A stretch of 64,000 nt of DNA from [Mycobacterium] nativiensis (GCF_020172685.1 NZ_CP083986.1:2659433-2723432), one strand, 5' to 3'. Numbered from the stretch's first letter, positions 18,072-28,511 are shown. Notes: generated from the letters alone by a model not told the origin. Numbers and translations are program-made.

Positions 18072-19439
18072 CTAATCCGGCTCGGCTGAACCGGCGACGT
18101 AATCCGGCCAGTCCAGGCTTTCGACCGGGTCGGCCGGGCCGAGCCCCGGCTCGTCGGCAGGAAAGGTCCGCACCGGGCCCGGCCCGGAGCCACGGGTCTC
18201 GAATCGCACCGTCACCACTCCGTGGCCGGCGCCCTGTACCCAGCCGTGTCCAAGCTCGGGATGGGCGACGTCGTCCCCGACCCTCCACAGTGCAGTGGCC
18301 GGGGATGAAACGGGTTGCGGTGCAGGTATTTCAGTGTGATCGGATTGTTCAGCCGAGGATGCTTCCGGGAACTCCAGATTCGGGAACAACGACTCCTGAC
18401 GAACATCGGTCAGCCCGGAGAACCCCACCCCGAGCAACCGGATCGGCCCGACATCCTGAGGATCCAGCAGCAGCCGGGCCGCCGCCGAGGTCAGCGTGGC
18501 GGCATCGGTCGTCGCATACGGCAGGGTCGCCGAGCGGGTCAGCACACTCATGTCGGCCTTCTTGAGTTTGACCGTCACGGTGCGGGCGCCGCGACCATCG
18601 CGCAGCAGCCGGCGGTAGGCATGCTCGCCGATCGGGCCCACCTCGGCGCGCAGCTGCTCCAGGGTGGTCAGGTCGACGGCGAAGGTCGACTCGGCGCTGA
18701 TCTGTTTGGCCTCGGCCCGTTCGGCCACCGGACGATCGTCGATCCCGCAGGCCAGCCGGTGCAGCGCAGGGCCGATGGTGGCCCCGAGGATGCTGGCGAC
18801 CTCGGTGTCGGTCAGCGCCGCGAACTGCCCGATGGTGCCGATCCCCAAGCGATGCAGCTTCTCCTCGGCCACCGGGCCGATCCCCCACAGTCGGCGCACC
18901 GGCAATCCGTCCAGCAGCAGCCGTTCCTCGGCCCGGCCGACCACCCGCACCCCGTCGGGCTTGGCCAGATCGGAGGCGATCTTGGCGATCTGCTTACCCG
19001 AGCCCGCACCCACCGAGGCCACCAGGCCGGTCTCGTCGAGCACGCGGCGTCGCAGCTGCTCACAGAACCGTTCGACATCGGCGCGGTCGGCTCCGGCCAG
19101 CTCCGCCGGCTCGCCGAACGCCTCGTCGAAGGAGAGTTGTTCGACGACCGGGATCACCGCACGCACCGTCTCGAAGACCCGGCGGCTGGCCATCCCGTAG
19201 ACCGCGCCGCGCGGCGGCAGCACCACCGCGGTGGCTCCCACCTGTCGGCGTGCCTGGTGCATCGGCATGGCCGAGCGGGCGCCGAACACCCGGGCCTCAT
19301 AGCTGGCACCGGCCACCACCCCGCGTCCCCCCGTCCCGCCGACCAGCACCGGCCGCCCGCGCAGGGTGGGGCGGGTGAGTTGCTCAACGGAGGCGAAGAA
19401 CGCGTCCATGTCCAGGTGCAGGACCCAGCGGGCGTCCAC
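18072..19439 (-). CDS. dinB: Y-family DNA polymerase IV (DinB1/DinX)
   Basis: This 455-residue translesion polymerase starts with the catalytic [14 protein letters not shown]. The second acidic cluster is QLSFDEAF, and two helix-hairpin-helix elements follow. The little-finger domain is complete, and the beta-clamp motif QESLFP is present (about residue 355). This distinguishes the DinB1 type from clamp-motif-lacking DinB2. The C-terminal ~90 residues form an extra PWWP-like or SH3-like tail ([17 protein letters not shown]) seen in actinobacterial DinB1. Position between ansA and ileS matches Rv1537. Confidence 0.93.
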   Translation of the reverse strand: MDARWVLHLDMDAFFASVEQLTRPTLRGRPVLVGGTGGRGVVAGASYEARVFGARSAMPMHQARRQVGATAVVLPPRGAVYGMASRRVFETVRAVIPVVEQLSFDEAFGEPAELAGADRADVERFCEQLRRRVLDETGLVASVGAGSGKQIAKIASDLAKPDGVRVVGRAEERLLLDGLPVRRLWGIGPVAEEKLHRLGIGTIGQFAALTDTEVASILGATIGPALHRLACGIDDRPVAERAEAKQISAESTFAVDLTTLEQLRAEVGPIGEHAYRRLLRDGRGARTVTVKLKKADMSVLTRSATLPYATTDAATLTSAAARLLLDPQDVGPIRLLGVGFSGLTDVRQESLFPNLEFPEASSAEQSDHTEIPAPQPVSSPATALWRVGDDVAHPELGHGWVQGAGHGVVTVRFETRGSGPGPVRTFPADEPGLGPADPVESLDWPDYVAGSAEPD

Positions 19440-19487
19440 AACGCTAGATCCTAAGGCGGGCCCGCCCCTGCCGCGGCGGCAGTGAGG

Positions 19488-19835
19488 CTACTTGGAGCCG
19501 CCGCCTGCAAGCTGGTGCGGGCAATAGAATTTCGCGGCGATCGCGGTGAACCGTGCCGCGTCGGCAATGCTGAGCCCGGGGTTGGCCTCGGTGATGTCGT
19601 TGAGCAGTTCCATGCTGCTCTCGCCGTTGGCCGCCAGTCCGCATTCGGCTTCGGCAACGGCCACGGCCTGCGCGGGATCGGCGAAGCTGATCCCGACCTG
19701 GTGCAGCGCCTCGATGAACTCGGCGCGTTCTACCGCGCTCACCTCGACGACACCCGGAGTGGCATGCCCGGGTCCGGCAAGCGCAATCGCTGCCGCCGCC
19801 GCGAACGCGACGATCGCAAATCTCATGAGATGCAC
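19488..19835 (-). CDS. DUF732 small secreted protein
   Basis: This 115-residue exported protein has a signal peptide (LMRFAIVAFAAAAAIALAGPGHA). The DUF732 pattern FIEALHQVGISFADPAQAV, then AECGLAANG, is followed by a C-terminal KFYCPHQ, giving one likely disulfide. The GTG at 19835 has a well-spaced AGGAGA; the ATG at 19826 is the alternative. DUF732 proteins are widespread in mycobacteria and have no settled function. It lies 14 nt downstream of a PPE gene and may be cotranscribed. Confidence 0.82.
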   Translation of the reverse strand: MHLMRFAIVAFAAAAAIALAGPGHATPGVVEVSAVERAEFIEALHQVGISFADPAQAVAVAEAECGLAANGESSMELLNDITEANPGLSIADAARFTAIAAKFYCPHQLAGGGSK

Positions 19836-19849
19836 TGAGGTCTCCTTGG

Positions 19850-21211
19850 TCAGGCCAGCGCCGAGTTCGCCCCGGCGAGCGCACTGTCCTCGTCTTCGAG
19901 CACGTGCACCGCATGAATCCCCGGTTTCAGGGACAACTTGGCGACCAACTCGTCGAGGCCGGCTTGGTCGACGTTCCAATGCTGCACGACGTCCGGCGTC
20001 TGCTGCAGTTGGGCGATCACCTGGTCGAGCGGAACCGGCGCCTGGCGGTCGTTGAGGTTGGTCGACAGCACCCGGGCCGCCGGCGCGATCGTCCGGGTCC
20101 GGGCGCCCGGGGCGCCCAGCGCCCCACCGGCGGCACTGCCCAGCGCTGCCGGCGCGAGCGCCCCGGGCAGGGCCCCGGCCGCCGGGGAGGCAGCGATCGC
20201 GGTGTCCGGCAACGAGGTGGCGGCCAGTTGGATGGCCGAGGTGGCACTGGCCCAGTTCGGCGGCACCGACAACGCCCCCACCCGCACGGCGCTGCCCGTA
20301 CTGGCGCCGGCGGCGCGCAGGCCACCGCCCATCCCGCCGCCCAGGCTCAGTCCGGAGCCCGACAGGCCACCGCCGAGTGCGGACTTCGGAATGTCCACGA
20401 CCGGCGCCTTGTAGCCGGCGCGGAAGTGGGTGATCCCCATGTTGGTGGTGGCGTGCACTCCGTTGACCCAACCGCTCTGGCTGGCGATTCCCGATACCGC
20501 GCTCAGGTCGGTCTCGAACAGTGTCCTCATCTCGGGCCCGCCAAGAAGGGTGTCGAGGCCGTTCTGCCACATGGAGGTATAGCCATTGGCCAGTGAATTG
20601 ATCTGGTTCAGGACCTGCTGCAGGAGGTCGGGCGGGGTCGTTGCAGCTGCTGCGGTCGACTCGGCACTTCCGGCGTCTCCGCTGGTGGTCTGCGGCGCTG
20701 CGGTGAACGCGGTCAGGTTGGCTGCGGATGCCGAGGCACCGGCGTAGCCGAGCATGGCCGCGACGTCCTGCGACCACATCCGCAGGTATTCGGCTTCGAC
20801 GGCGGCGATCTCGGTGCTGTTCTGCCCGAAGATGTTCGATGCCACCAGCGAGGCCAGCTGACTGCGGTTCGCGGCGATCGCCGGCGGGGGCACGATCCCG
20901 GCGAAGGCCGACTCATAGGCGCTGCCGGCCGCCGTCGCCTGGGCGGCGGTCTGCTCGACCTGGGCTGCCGTGGTGGACAGCCAGTTCACGTACGGGTTGG
21001 CTGCGGTGGCCATGGCCGCTGCCGCCGGCCCCTGCCAGCCGCCGCTCAGCCCGGCGAGCACCGCGGCGTAGGACGACGCAGTGGCATGCAGTTCGGTGGC
21101 CAGCCCCGACCATGCCGCCGCGGCGGCGAACAGCGGGTCGGCACCCGGGCCGGAATACATCTGTCCGGAGATGATCTCCGGCGGTTGCGCTGCGAAACTC
21201 CCAAACACCAT
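19850..21211 (-). CDS. PPE family protein, SVP subgroup (copy 1)
   Basis: This 453-residue protein has an N-terminal PPE domain of ~180 residues (FGSFAAQPPEIISGQMYSGPG, WxG motif in GGWQGPAA). A glycine/alanine-rich middle region follows, and the SVP signature ALSVPPNWA is at about residue 310. SVP-type PPEs are usually exported by ESX-5 and end up at the cell surface or outside. The last 80 residues (DVVQHWNVDQAGLDELVAKL) are charged and look like a folded tail. No PE gene stands beside it. An immediate PPE neighbour lies 18 nt upstream. Confidence 0.9.
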   Translation of the reverse strand: MVFGSFAAQPPEIISGQMYSGPGADPLFAAAAAWSGLATELHATASSYAAVLAGLSGGWQGPAAAAMATAANPYVNWLSTTAAQVEQTAAQATAAGSAYESAFAGIVPPPAIAANRSQLASLVASNIFGQNSTEIAAVEAEYLRMWSQDVAAMLGYAGASASAANLTAFTAAPQTTSGDAGSAESTAAAATTPPDLLQQVLNQINSLANGYTSMWQNGLDTLLGGPEMRTLFETDLSAVSGIASQSGWVNGVHATTNMGITHFRAGYKAPVVDIPKSALGGGLSGSGLSLGGGMGGGLRAAGASTGSAVRVGALSVPPNWASATSAIQLAATSLPDTAIAASPAAGALPGALAPAALGSAAGGALGAPGARTRTIAPAARVLSTNLNDRQAPVPLDQVIAQLQQTPDVVQHWNVDQAGLDELVAKLSLKPGIHAVHVLEDEDSALAGANSALA

Positions 21212-21229
21212 GAACGCGACCTGCTTTCG

Positions 21230-22456
21230 TTACTTAGCGATCGGCGGGATGACGATGACGGTGGCCGTGGTGGCGATATCAGGCCCGGTCTGATTGTTGG
21301 TGACGTGCGAGATCGCACTGATCGCGCGGGTGGCACCGGCACCGGCGGCCGCCCGCACCGGCGTTCCGATTGCCCGCCCGGCCAGACTCGACAACGCCAT
21401 CTGGCCGGCCAGCACGCCCTCGCCGTTGACCGCCAGTGCCGGGGCGGCCTCCAGCACGCTGGCCTGCAGCGCCACCGCAGCGGTCTTGACGGTCGGGATG
21501 GTGGTCGCCCAGCTGGCCGGGACCGACAGCGAACCGACCAGGCCCGCGCGCCCCAGCGCTCCCGAAACCGCCGCCGGAGTGGCCTGCGCACCGGTGAGCA
21601 GCGGGCTGGCCAGCAGCGGCTTCAAGGCACCCAATATCGGCTTGGGGTTGAGCGTGCTGGACAGGTTGCCGAGTCCGTTGGCCAGGGACGGGATGCTGAT
21701 GGCCATCTGGTAGAAACTGCGGCCGGTGCTGGCGATCCCGATGCCGTAAGGTCCGTTCGCCGCGCCCAGCACCGTGTTGAACGTCTTCACAATCGCCTGG
21801 AGGTCGCCGGTAATCTGACTGGCGCCGGGAATCTGCCCGAGCACGTTGGACACGGTCAACTGCCCATTGGAGGCGACTGCGGACTGCGCCGCGTTGGCGG
21901 CGGCCGCCGACTGGCTGGTCTGGCCGGCGGAATTGGTGGTCTCCGGCGGGGCGGTGAAGGAGTCCAGCTTGGTGGCCGCCGCCGAGGAGCCGGCGTAGGC
22001 GTACATGGCGGCCGCGTCCTGCGCCCACATCGCGCCGTACTGAGCTTCAGCCGCGGCGATGGCCGGCGCGTTCTGGCCCAGGAAGTTCGTCGCGACCAGC
22101 GTCGCGAGCAGCGTGCGGTTGGCCGCGATCACCGGCGGTGGCACGGTGGCGGCATAGGCGGCCTCGTAGGCCCCGGCGGCCGCCTGGGCCTGCAGCGCGG
22201 TCTCCTCGGCGCTCACCGCGGTGGCCTTCATCCACGCCGCGTAGGGGGTCGCCGCGGCCGCCATCGACGTCGCCGAGGGGCCGTGCCAGGCCGAGTCGGC
22301 CAGATCGGTGATCACCGACTCATATGACGTCGCCGCATAGTGCAGCTCGGCCGCCAGCGCGGCCCAGTTCGCGGCGGCGGCCAACAACGGCGCCGAGCCG
22401 GGACCGGCATACATTCGCCCGGAGTTGACTTCCGGCGGCAGTGCCCCGAAATCCAT
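21230..22456 (-). CDS. PPE family protein, SVP subgroup (copy 2)
   Basis: This 408-residue protein has the standard [18 protein letters not shown] start, so the ATG at 22456 is used rather than an upstream reading. The PPE domain contains WHG in DSAWHGPSA, and the C-terminal half has the SVP motif [10 protein letters not shown]. It shares domain plan and about a third of its residues with its neighbour and lies 18 nt away from it. They probably form one operon of ESX-5 substrates. Which PE partner, if any, they use is not visible. Confidence 0.9.
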   Translation of the reverse strand: MDFGALPPEVNSGRMYAGPGSAPLLAAAANWAALAAELHYAATSYESVITDLADSAWHGPSATSMAAAATPYAAWMKATAVSAEETALQAQAAAGAYEAAYAATVPPPVIAANRTLLATLVATNFLGQNAPAIAAAEAQYGAMWAQDAAAMYAYAGSSAAATKLDSFTAPPETTNSAGQTSQSAAAANAAQSAVASNGQLTVSNVLGQIPGASQITGDLQAIVKTFNTVLGAANGPYGIGIASTGRSFYQMAISIPSLANGLGNLSSTLNPKPILGALKPLLASPLLTGAQATPAAVSGALGRAGLVGSLSVPASWATTIPTVKTAAVALQASVLEAAPALAVNGEGVLAGQMALSSLAGRAIGTPVRAAAGAGATRAISAISHVTNNQTGPDIATTATVIVIPPIAK

Positions 22457-22684
22457 CACTGTCCCCCGCTCTGGCAACGTCCGACATGTCCGTGAGTCAG
22501 GAACCAGTTAGCTCTGCTCATCTCCTGGTCGAAGGTTAGGAAGCCCGGCGAACAATCACGAACCCGTCATCGCCGAAATCGATGCCTTTCAGGCACCCGT
22601 CAGCCACCTCATCACCGCCGTGACCAGCAGAACAGCCGGTAAACGGGGCATTAATAATCTCGGCGCAATAAACCAGCCTTCAAT

Positions 22685-25600
22685 TCAGGCCTTGGCTATC
22701 GCCACCCGCACTCCGTCACCGATCTCGGTGGCGCCGGGGCCCGGGTCGCCGAAGGAGAAACTGGTGGCCAGAATCTCCCCGGCGATCAGCTCGGCATGCG
22801 TCTGCGCCCACTCCAGTCGCTGCGCGGGCACCGACAGGACCACGCCGATCCGGTCGGAGACCTCCAGCCCGCTGGACTTGCGCAGTTCCTGCAACTCTCG
22901 GATCCGGTCCTTGGCCCAGCCCTCGGCTTCCAGCTCCTCGGTCACCTCGCCGTCGAGCACCACCAGACCGGCGCCCTCGGGCAGGGCCACGGTGAACTCC
23001 GGGTCGGCGGCCACCAGCTTCGAGGTGTATTCGCCATCGTGCAGCACCACCGGTCCGGCGCTGAGGGTGCCGTCCGCGTTGAGCACGCCCTCCCCCGCCT
23101 TGACCGCCTTGATCGCGGCCTGCACGTCCTTGCCCAGCCTTGGGCCGGCCACCTTCGCGTTGACCGCCAGCTCGAACCGGCCGTAGCGGTCGATGTCCTC
23201 GGTCAGCTCGACGGCCTTGACGTTGAGTTCGTCGGCGATCAGATCGACAAACGGCGCCAAGCGCTGCGGATCCTCAACGGCCACGGTCAGTTTCGGCAGC
23301 GGTAGCCGGACCCGCAGCTTGTGCGCCTTGCGCAGCGAGGACGCTGACGAGCACACGTCGCGGATCTGGTCCATCGCCGCCACCAGGGCGGGGTCCGCCG
23401 GAACGACACCGGCCTGGGGCCAGTCGGTCAGGTGCACCGAGCGTTCGCCGGTCAGGCCCCGCCAGATCATCTCGGTGGTCAGCGGCAGCAGCGGCGCCGC
23501 CAGCCGGCAGGTGACCTCGAGCACGGTGTGCAAGGTGTCGAGGGCGTCGGCGTCCTCGTCCCAGAACCGCTGCCGGGAGCGCCGCACGTACCAGTTGGTC
23601 AGCGCCTCGGTGAACTGCCGCAGTTGCTCGCAGGCGCCGGAGATGTCGCAGACGTCCAGCGCCTCGGTCAGGGCGTCACGCAGCGAGGCCAGCTTGGCCA
23701 GGATGTAGCGATCCAGTACGTGTTCCGAATCAGCCCGCCAACTACCGGGTTTCGGGGCATACAGCGCCAGGAAGCTGTAGGCGTTGGTGAGTGGCAGCAT
23801 CACCTGGCGCACACCCTCGCGGATGCCCGGTTCGGTGACGATCAGGTTGCCGCCGCGCAGGATCGGCGACGACATCAGGAACCAGCGCATCGCATCGGAG
23901 CCGTCGCGATCGAAGACCTCGGTGACATCCGGGTAGTTGCGCAGCGACTTGCTCATCTTCTGACCGTCGCTGCCCAATACGATGCCGTGCGCCACACAGG
24001 TTTTGAACGCCGGACGGTCGAACAGCGCGGTGGCCAGCACATGCATCATGTAGAACCAGCCGCGGGTCTGGCCGATGTATTCGACGATGAAGTCGCCCGG
24101 GTAGTGCGGCTCGGCGTCTCCCGCCGCCGCGGCTTCGGGGTCTCCCGCCGCCCGCCCCAAGAACCATTCCGAGTTCTCGAACGGGTAGTGCACCTGGGCG
24201 TACGGCATCGAGCCGGAGTCGAACCAGACATCGAGCACATCGGGGATGCGCCGCATCGTGGAGCGGCCGGTCGGGTCGTCCGGGTTGGGGCGGGTCAGCT
24301 CGTCGATGTAGGGCCGGTGCAGGTTGTCCGGACGTACGCCGAAGTCACGTTCCAGTTCGTCGAGGCTGCCGTAGACGTCGATCCGCGGGTAGGCCGGGTC
24401 GTCGGACTTCCACACCGGGATCGGTGTGCCCCAGTAGCGATTTCGGGAGATCGACCAATCCCGTGCGCCGCGCAGCCAGTTTCCGAAGATCCCGTCCTTG
24501 ACGTGTTCGGGATACCAGGTGATCTCCTGGTTGAGCTCGACCATGCGATCGCGGAACTTCGTCACCGCGACGAACCACGACGACACGGCGCGGTAGATCA
24601 ACGGGTTCCGGCATCGCCAGCAGTGCGGGTACGGGTGCTCGTAGGTCTCGTGTCGCACGAGTACGGGTCCGTTGGCCGTGGCGGGGCCGGTCGAGTTCTT
24701 CAGGTCCTTGATGATCGCCGGGTTGGCGTCGAAGACGTGCTGTCCGGAGTAGTCGGGCACGCTGGCGTCGAAGCGCCCCTTGGCGTCGACCGGGGTGACC
24801 GGGACAATTCCCGCCGGGTCGGTGGTGTTCTTGTCGTCCTCGCCGTAGGCCGGCGCGAGGTGCACGATCCCGGTGCCGTCCTCGGTGGACACGAAGTCGG
24901 CGGCCAACACCCGAAATGCGTTGGCCGAGTCCATGAAATATGGGAACGGCGGCAGGTAGCGCAGGTCCAGCAGGTCGGCGCCGCGGTAGCTGCCGAGGAT
25001 CTGCGGTTCTTCACCGAGCTCGCGCGCGTAGGCTCCCAGCCGTGCCTGCGCCAGCACGAACCGCTTGTCGTCCACCGCGATCTGCACGTAGCTGACGTCC
25101 GGGTTGACCGCGACAGCCTGGTTGGACGGCAGTGTCCACGGTGTGGTGGTCCACACCAGCAGGTAGGCCCCGTCCAGGTCGGTGCCGGAGGCTCCGCCAT
25201 CGACCCTGAACCCGACGGTCAGAGCCGGGTCCTGGCGACTCTGGTAGACGTCGTCGTCCATCCGCAGTTCGTGGTTGGACAGCGGGGTCTCATCGCGCCA
25301 GCAGTACGGCAGCACGCGGTAGCCCTCGTAGGCCAGCCCCTTGTCCCACAGCTGCTTGAACGCCCACAGCACCGATTCCATGAACGGCAGATCGAGTGTC
25401 TTGTAGTCGTTGTCGAAGTCGACCCAGCGGGCCTGCCGGGTGACGTAGGCCTGCCATTCGTCGGTGTAGCGCAGCACCGATTCCCGGCAGGCTTCGTTGA
25501 ATGCGGCGATACCCATCGCATCGATCTGCGACTTGTCGGTGATACCGAGCTGGCGTTCCACTTCCAGTTCGGCCGGCAGCCCGTGGGTGTCCCAGCCGAA

Positions 25601-25861
25601 CCGGCGATCGACCTGGTAGCCGCGCATGGTGCGATACCGCGGCACGATGTCCTTGACGTAGCCCGTGAGCAGGTGTCCGTAGTGCGGCAGCCCGTTGGCG
25701 AACGGCGGGCCGTCGTAGAAGACGTATTCCGGCGCGCCCTCACGCCGGGCGATGCTGGCCCGGAAGGTGTCGTCGGCAGCCCAGTAGTTTAGGACCTCGG
25801 TCTCCAGCGCCGGGAAGTCCGGGGCGCCGGCGGCCGGCTTCGGATAGCTGCGTTCGCTCAC
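22685..25861 (-). CDS. ileS: Isoleucyl-tRNA synthetase
   Basis: This 1058-residue class Ia synthetase charges tRNA-Ile. The HIGH-type motif is [13 protein letters not shown] (near residue 58), and the KMSKS motif is [12 protein letters not shown]. The inserted editing domain ([12 protein letters not shown] region) and the anticodon-binding C-terminal part are full length. The GTG at 25861 is chosen because the longer reading to 25933 runs into the T-box leader and GGGAGA lies 14 nt upstream of the GTG. Translation is expected to be controlled by the leader described next. Confidence 0.97.
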   Translation of the reverse strand: MSERSYPKPAAGAPDFPALETEVLNYWAADDTFRASIARREGAPEYVFYDGPPFANGLPHYGHLLTGYVKDIVPRYRTMRGYQVDRRFGWDTHGLPAELEVERQLGITDKSQIDAMGIAAFNEACRESVLRYTDEWQAYVTRQARWVDFDNDYKTLDLPFMESVLWAFKQLWDKGLAYEGYRVLPYCWRDETPLSNHELRMDDDVYQSRQDPALTVGFRVDGGASGTDLDGAYLLVWTTTPWTLPSNQAVAVNPDVSYVQIAVDDKRFVLAQARLGAYARELGEEPQILGSYRGADLLDLRYLPPFPYFMDSANAFRVLAADFVSTEDGTGIVHLAPAYGEDDKNTTDPAGIVPVTPVDAKGRFDASVPDYSGQHVFDANPAIIKDLKNSTGPATANGPVLVRHETYEHPYPHCWRCRNPLIYRAVSSWFVAVTKFRDRMVELNQEITWYPEHVKDGIFGNWLRGARDWSISRNRYWGTPIPVWKSDDPAYPRIDVYGSLDELERDFGVRPDNLHRPYIDELTRPNPDDPTGRSTMRRIPDVLDVWFDSGSMPYAQVHYPFENSEWFLGRAAGDPEAAAAGDAEPHYPGDFIVEYIGQTRGWFYMMHVLATALFDRPAFKTCVAHGIVLGSDGQKMSKSLRNYPDVTEVFDRDGSDAMRWFLMSSPILRGGNLIVTEPGIREGVRQVMLPLTNAYSFLALYAPKPGSWRADSEHVLDRYILAKLASLRDALTEALDVCDISGACEQLRQFTEALTNWYVRRSRQRFWDEDADALDTLHTVLEVTCRLAAPLLPLTTEMIWRGLTGERSVHLTDWPQAGVVPADPALVAAMDQIRDVCSSASSLRKAHKLRVRLPLPKLTVAVEDPQRLAPFVDLIADELNVKAVELTEDIDRYGRFELAVNAKVAGPRLGKDVQAAIKAVKAGEGVLNADGTLSAGPVVLHDGEYTSKLVAADPEFTVALPEGAGLVVLDGEVTEELEAEGWAKDRIRELQELRKSSGLEVSDRIGVVLSVPAQRLEWAQTHAELIAGEILATSFSFGDPGPGATEIGDGVRVAIAKA

Positions 25862-25865
25862 TTGT

Positions 25866-26080
25866 CTGTCGTCTCCCACGGCGCGCCTGGCCGGGGACGA
25901 CGCCGCGCGGTTGCGCGAGCGCCGCGGTACCACCCCGCTTGCCGCACCCGCCTGGGGCGCGACCGCTCGATGTGCGGCTGTGACGGGCCGTCCCGTTCGG
26001 GTCTACTGGGCCGGTCCGCCGCGCAGACCTGGCTGTTCTTCCGAAGGCTCCCCGGTGATGGCCGGATCTATGCCCTTGGC
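25866..26080 (-). ncRNA. T-box riboswitch of ileS, translational type
   Basis: The leader contains the T-box core GGGTGGTACCGCGG (about 25922-25935). Its TGGT bulge (25929-25932) pairs with the uncharged tRNA ACCA end. Stem I lies at about 26040-26080, with CCATCACCGGGGAGCC and the specifier ATC (26057-26059), an isoleucine codon. Actinobacterial ileS T-boxes are known to control ribosome access instead of transcription. Here the region before the GTG can pair with the leader, and there is no terminator. The exact 5' end is inferred from a TAGACT (26085-26090). Confidence 0.88.
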
Positions 26081-26132
26081 GAGGAGTCTAGAGCCCCTGA
26101 TCAACCTCTGTGCTGGCAGGCCCGCCGGACTC

Positions 26133-26138
26133 TAGACT
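26133..26138 (+). promoter_or_regulatory. -10-like hexamer for the lipase gene
   Basis: TAGACT is 7 nt before the GTG at 26146, consistent with leaderless initiation. Its mirror TAGACT (26085-26090, minus strand) probably serves ileS. Confidence 0.45.
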
Positions 26139-26145
26139 TTTGACC

Positions 26146-26904
26146 GTGGCATTCCGCGCGTCTGATGCCCGCGATGTCGTGTTGCCCCTGGCGCAGGCGG
26201 CCTACACGGTGATGACCGGCGCCACGCCCACCCTGCCACCAGGCTTCGGCAGTACCGCCCTGATCGAGGCCGACCCTGCGCACCTGGCAGCGCTGCCCGA
26301 TCCCCACCCGGCGGCGGCGCTGGCCAAAAACACCAACATCTTCGGGCTGATGGGCCGCAACACCGCCAGTCGCACCGCGTTCGTGGCCTTTCGTGGCAGC
26401 TCCGATGTGTCGGACTGGATCGCCGACTTCGACTTCGTCCCGACCGGCTACACGTTCGTCACGGGGTTCGGCCAGGTGCACGCCGGATTCCAGGACGTCT
26501 ACGACTGCGTCCGCGACAACATCGCCGCCAATCTGCCCGCGGCGGCTCGCGGTTGCGATCAGATCCTGATCACCGGGCACAGTCTCGGCGCGGCACTGGC
26601 CGTGCTGGCGGCACCGGACGTCGCCCGCGGCATGCCGCCGAACACGATCGAGCCGCGGTTGACCACGTTCGGCGGACCGCGGGTCGGGCTGCCCGACTTC
26701 GCCACCGCATTCGACGCGGCCATCGAATGCTGCTATCGGGTGGTGAACTTCCTCGACATCGTGCCGCTGGTACCGCCGTCGCCCTATGTGCACGTCGGCG
26801 CGGCGATCGAGGTGGACAGCGGCGGGGCCGTCGACGTGGGCTGGCGGCACAGCCTGGCCGCATATCACGCCGGACTCTCGGCACTCATCGCGTCGCAGAC
26901 ATGA
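26146..26904 (+). CDS. Class 3 lipase (alpha/beta-hydrolase)
   Basis: This 252-residue lipase of the fungal lipase-like class has nucleophile elbow ITGHSLGAALA (around residue 145), Asp in VVNFLDIVP and His in SLAAYHAGL, which form a complete triad. The oxyanion segment VAFRGSSDVSDW is typical. There is no signal peptide, so it is probably cytosolic unless exported by another route. It may cut triacylglycerol or phospholipid; the substrate is unknown. It is divergent from ileS. The GTG start at 26146 agrees with the -10-like hexamer. Confidence 0.88.
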   Translation: MAFRASDARDVVLPLAQAAYTVMTGATPTLPPGFGSTALIEADPAHLAALPDPHPAAALAKNTNIFGLMGRNTASRTAFVAFRGSSDVSDWIADFDFVPTGYTFVTGFGQVHAGFQDVYDCVRDNIAANLPAAARGCDQILITGHSLGAALAVLAAPDVARGMPPNTIEPRLTTFGGPRVGLPDFATAFDAAIECCYRVVNFLDIVPLVPPSPYVHVGAAIEVDSGGAVDVGWRHSLAAYHAGLSALIASQT

Positions 26905-26943
26905 CCCGGGCGTCGGCCGATCGCAGCCGGCGCGCGGGGGCCT

Positions 26944-27423
26944 CTAGCCGGCCTCGCGACACTCCCAGCAGTCCGGCATCAGCCCGGTCTCGAGGAAGTC
27001 GGCGAGCTCCTCAGCCTGCTCCGGCTCCAGCTCGCTGTCGGCCGCGGGATAGATGACCTGCTCCTCCTTGTCGTTGTGCGTGGCAAGCTGATCCAGCAGT
27101 CGCTGTCCGGCCACCCTCATCCGGTTGATGTCGCCGGCGCCAGCCAGCTCCGCCAGCGCATTCATCGCCCGCCAGATCTCGCCGTGTTCACACATCATCA
27201 CCGCCACCGGCATCGCCATGGGGCCGTGCCGGATCGGCGGGAACAGGATCCGCTCTTCGGCGTAGATGTGCCGCCGCAACGCCTCCAGGGCGGTGTTCAG
27301 GTGGTCGGCAGCCACCCGGCCGTTGTCGAGTTCGGTCAGGAACACAGCGAGTCCGTCGTCAACCTGGCGGTGCTCGAGTTCCAACGCTGCCGCCAGAGAC
27401 TTCTGCCAATTATCCATGGACAC
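26944..27423 (-). CDS. Hemerythrin-like HHE-domain protein (copy 1)
   Basis: This 159-residue four-helix protein has the hemerythrin HHE pattern: an early His in LELEHRQVDD, then LRRHIYAEERILFPPI, then CEHGEIWRAM, and THNDKEEQVIYPA. These give the His and Glu ligands for a diiron site. Such proteins bind oxygen, NO or peroxide, or act in iron handling; M. tuberculosis Rv2633c is a studied relative. The GTG at 27423 has a GGAGAT Shine-Dalgarno; the ATG at 27417 is alternative. It is last in a three-gene operon with OsmC. Confidence 0.85.
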   Translation of the reverse strand: MSMDNWQKSLAAALELEHRQVDDGLAVFLTELDNGRVAADHLNTALEALRRHIYAEERILFPPIRHGPMAMPVAVMMCEHGEIWRAMNALAELAGAGDINRMRVAGQRLLDQLATHNDKEEQVIYPAADSELEPEQAEELADFLETGLMPDCWECREAG

Positions 27424-27442
27424 GGCGATCTCCAATCCTCGT

Positions 27443-27925
27443 TCAGAGCGCTGCCTTGGCGCAGACCCAGCCGTCCGGCATCCGGCCGTTGGCGATGAAC
27501 TCGGCCAGTTCGGCGACGGTCTCCGGCGCCAGGCCGGTGTCGGCGGCCGGGTAGATCACCGGCTCCTCCACCTTGTTGTGGTCGGCCAGCAGAGCCAACA
27601 GCCGCTCGCAGGCCTCGCGCAGCTTGTCACCGTCAGCGGGATCGCCTGGGCCGCCGACCAGTTCGTCGAGGGTGTCCATGGTGCGCCAGATCTCGCCGTG
27701 GCCCCGGATCATGCCGAAAACCGACATCATCTGGGCGCCCTTGCTGATCGGCGGGAACAGGATCTGTTCCTCCAGGTATATGTGGCGGCGCAGCGCTGCC
27801 AGCGTCGCCGCGAGGGCATCGGCGTCCACGCTGCCGGCGTCCAGCTTCTCCAGGAAGGCGCTGATACCGGCGTCGACCTCTTGGTGTTCGTGTTCGAGTG
27901 CGGCCGAGAGGTTTTCGTCTGACAT
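27443..27925 (-). CDS. Hemerythrin-like HHE-domain protein (copy 2)
   Basis: This 160-residue paralogue has the same ligand pattern: HEHQEVDAG, LRRHIYLEEQILFPPI, RGHGEIWRTM and DHNKVEEPVIYPA. Tandem duplication is evident, with ~45% identity by eye. The two might form hetero-oligomers or respond to different oxidants. It lies 15 nt downstream of the OsmC gene and 19 nt before its paralogue. Cys occurs only near the C-terminus (GWVCAKA). Confidence 0.85.
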   Translation of the reverse strand: MSDENLSAALEHEHQEVDAGISAFLEKLDAGSVDADALAATLAALRRHIYLEEQILFPPISKGAQMMSVFGMIRGHGEIWRTMDTLDELVGGPGDPADGDKLREACERLLALLADHNKVEEPVIYPAADTGLAPETVAELAEFIANGRMPDGWVCAKAAL

Positions 27926-27940
27926 GTGCCTGCGCCCCGT

Positions 27941-28381
27941 TCAGACCAGCGCCGCGTCGATGCTGATCTCGGCGCCGGCGAACAGGCGCGACACCGGGCA
28001 CAGCGCGGCAGCGTCGCTGACCACCTGGGCGAATTCGTCGGCGGACAGCTCAGCCACCTGGGCACGAACGGTCAGCTTCGAGGTGGTGATGGTCGGCAGC
28101 CCGTCGACCTCGTCGAGGGTGACCGTCGAAGTGACCTCGAGCCGCTGGGGCGGCGTCTTGTTCTCGCCGAGCTTCAACGACAGCGCCATCGCGAAGCACG
28201 ACGAATGTGCGGCGGCCGCGAGTTCCTCCGGGCTGGTCTTGCCGCCGGGCTGCTCGGTGCGCGCCGCCCAGGTCACCGGCAGTCCGTCGAGCGCTCCGCT
28301 GCTGCCGTGGCCCAGGGTGCCCGCACCGGTGGCCAGCGCCCCTTCCCAGGTGGTCCGCAAAGTCCGATCCGCGATGCTCAT
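27941..28381 (-). CDS. OsmC/Ohr-family thiol peroxidase
   Basis: This 146-residue peroxidase reduces organic hydroperoxides with a two-cysteine mechanism. The first Cys is in AAAHSSCFAMALS and the second in AALCPVSRLF, both in the family positions. The ATG at 28381 has GAGGAG seven bases upstream; the longer reading to 28447 passes through the promoter. It is first in an operon with two hemerythrin-like proteins. Together these suggest a defence unit against peroxides or nitrosative stress. Confidence 0.88.
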   Translation of the reverse strand: MSIADRTLRTTWEGALATGAGTLGHGSSGALDGLPVTWAARTEQPGGKTSPEELAAAAHSSCFAMALSLKLGENKTPPQRLEVTSTVTLDEVDGLPTITTSKLTVRAQVAELSADEFAQVVSDAAALCPVSRLFAGAEISIDAALV

Positions 28382-28436
28382 TCGCCGACTCCTCAACCCG
28401 CGGACACCGCCTGAAGCCGACCCGGAACCCGCGATT

Positions 28437-28444
28437 ATTTTATA
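28437..28444 (-). promoter_or_regulatory. Promoter of the OsmC-hemerythrin operon
   Basis: On the minus strand TATAAAAT is an unusually AT-rich -10 in this genome, about 55 nt before the OsmC ATG. ACAA...TTGT (28444-28458) forms a short dyad just upstream and could be a repressor site, but the arms are too short to name one. Confidence 0.45.
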
Positions 28445-28511
28445 CAACCAGGACTTGTCTAAATGTAGTCCATGGCGCAGTGCGCTGACCAGAGTCGGAT
28501 CAGGGGGCGAC

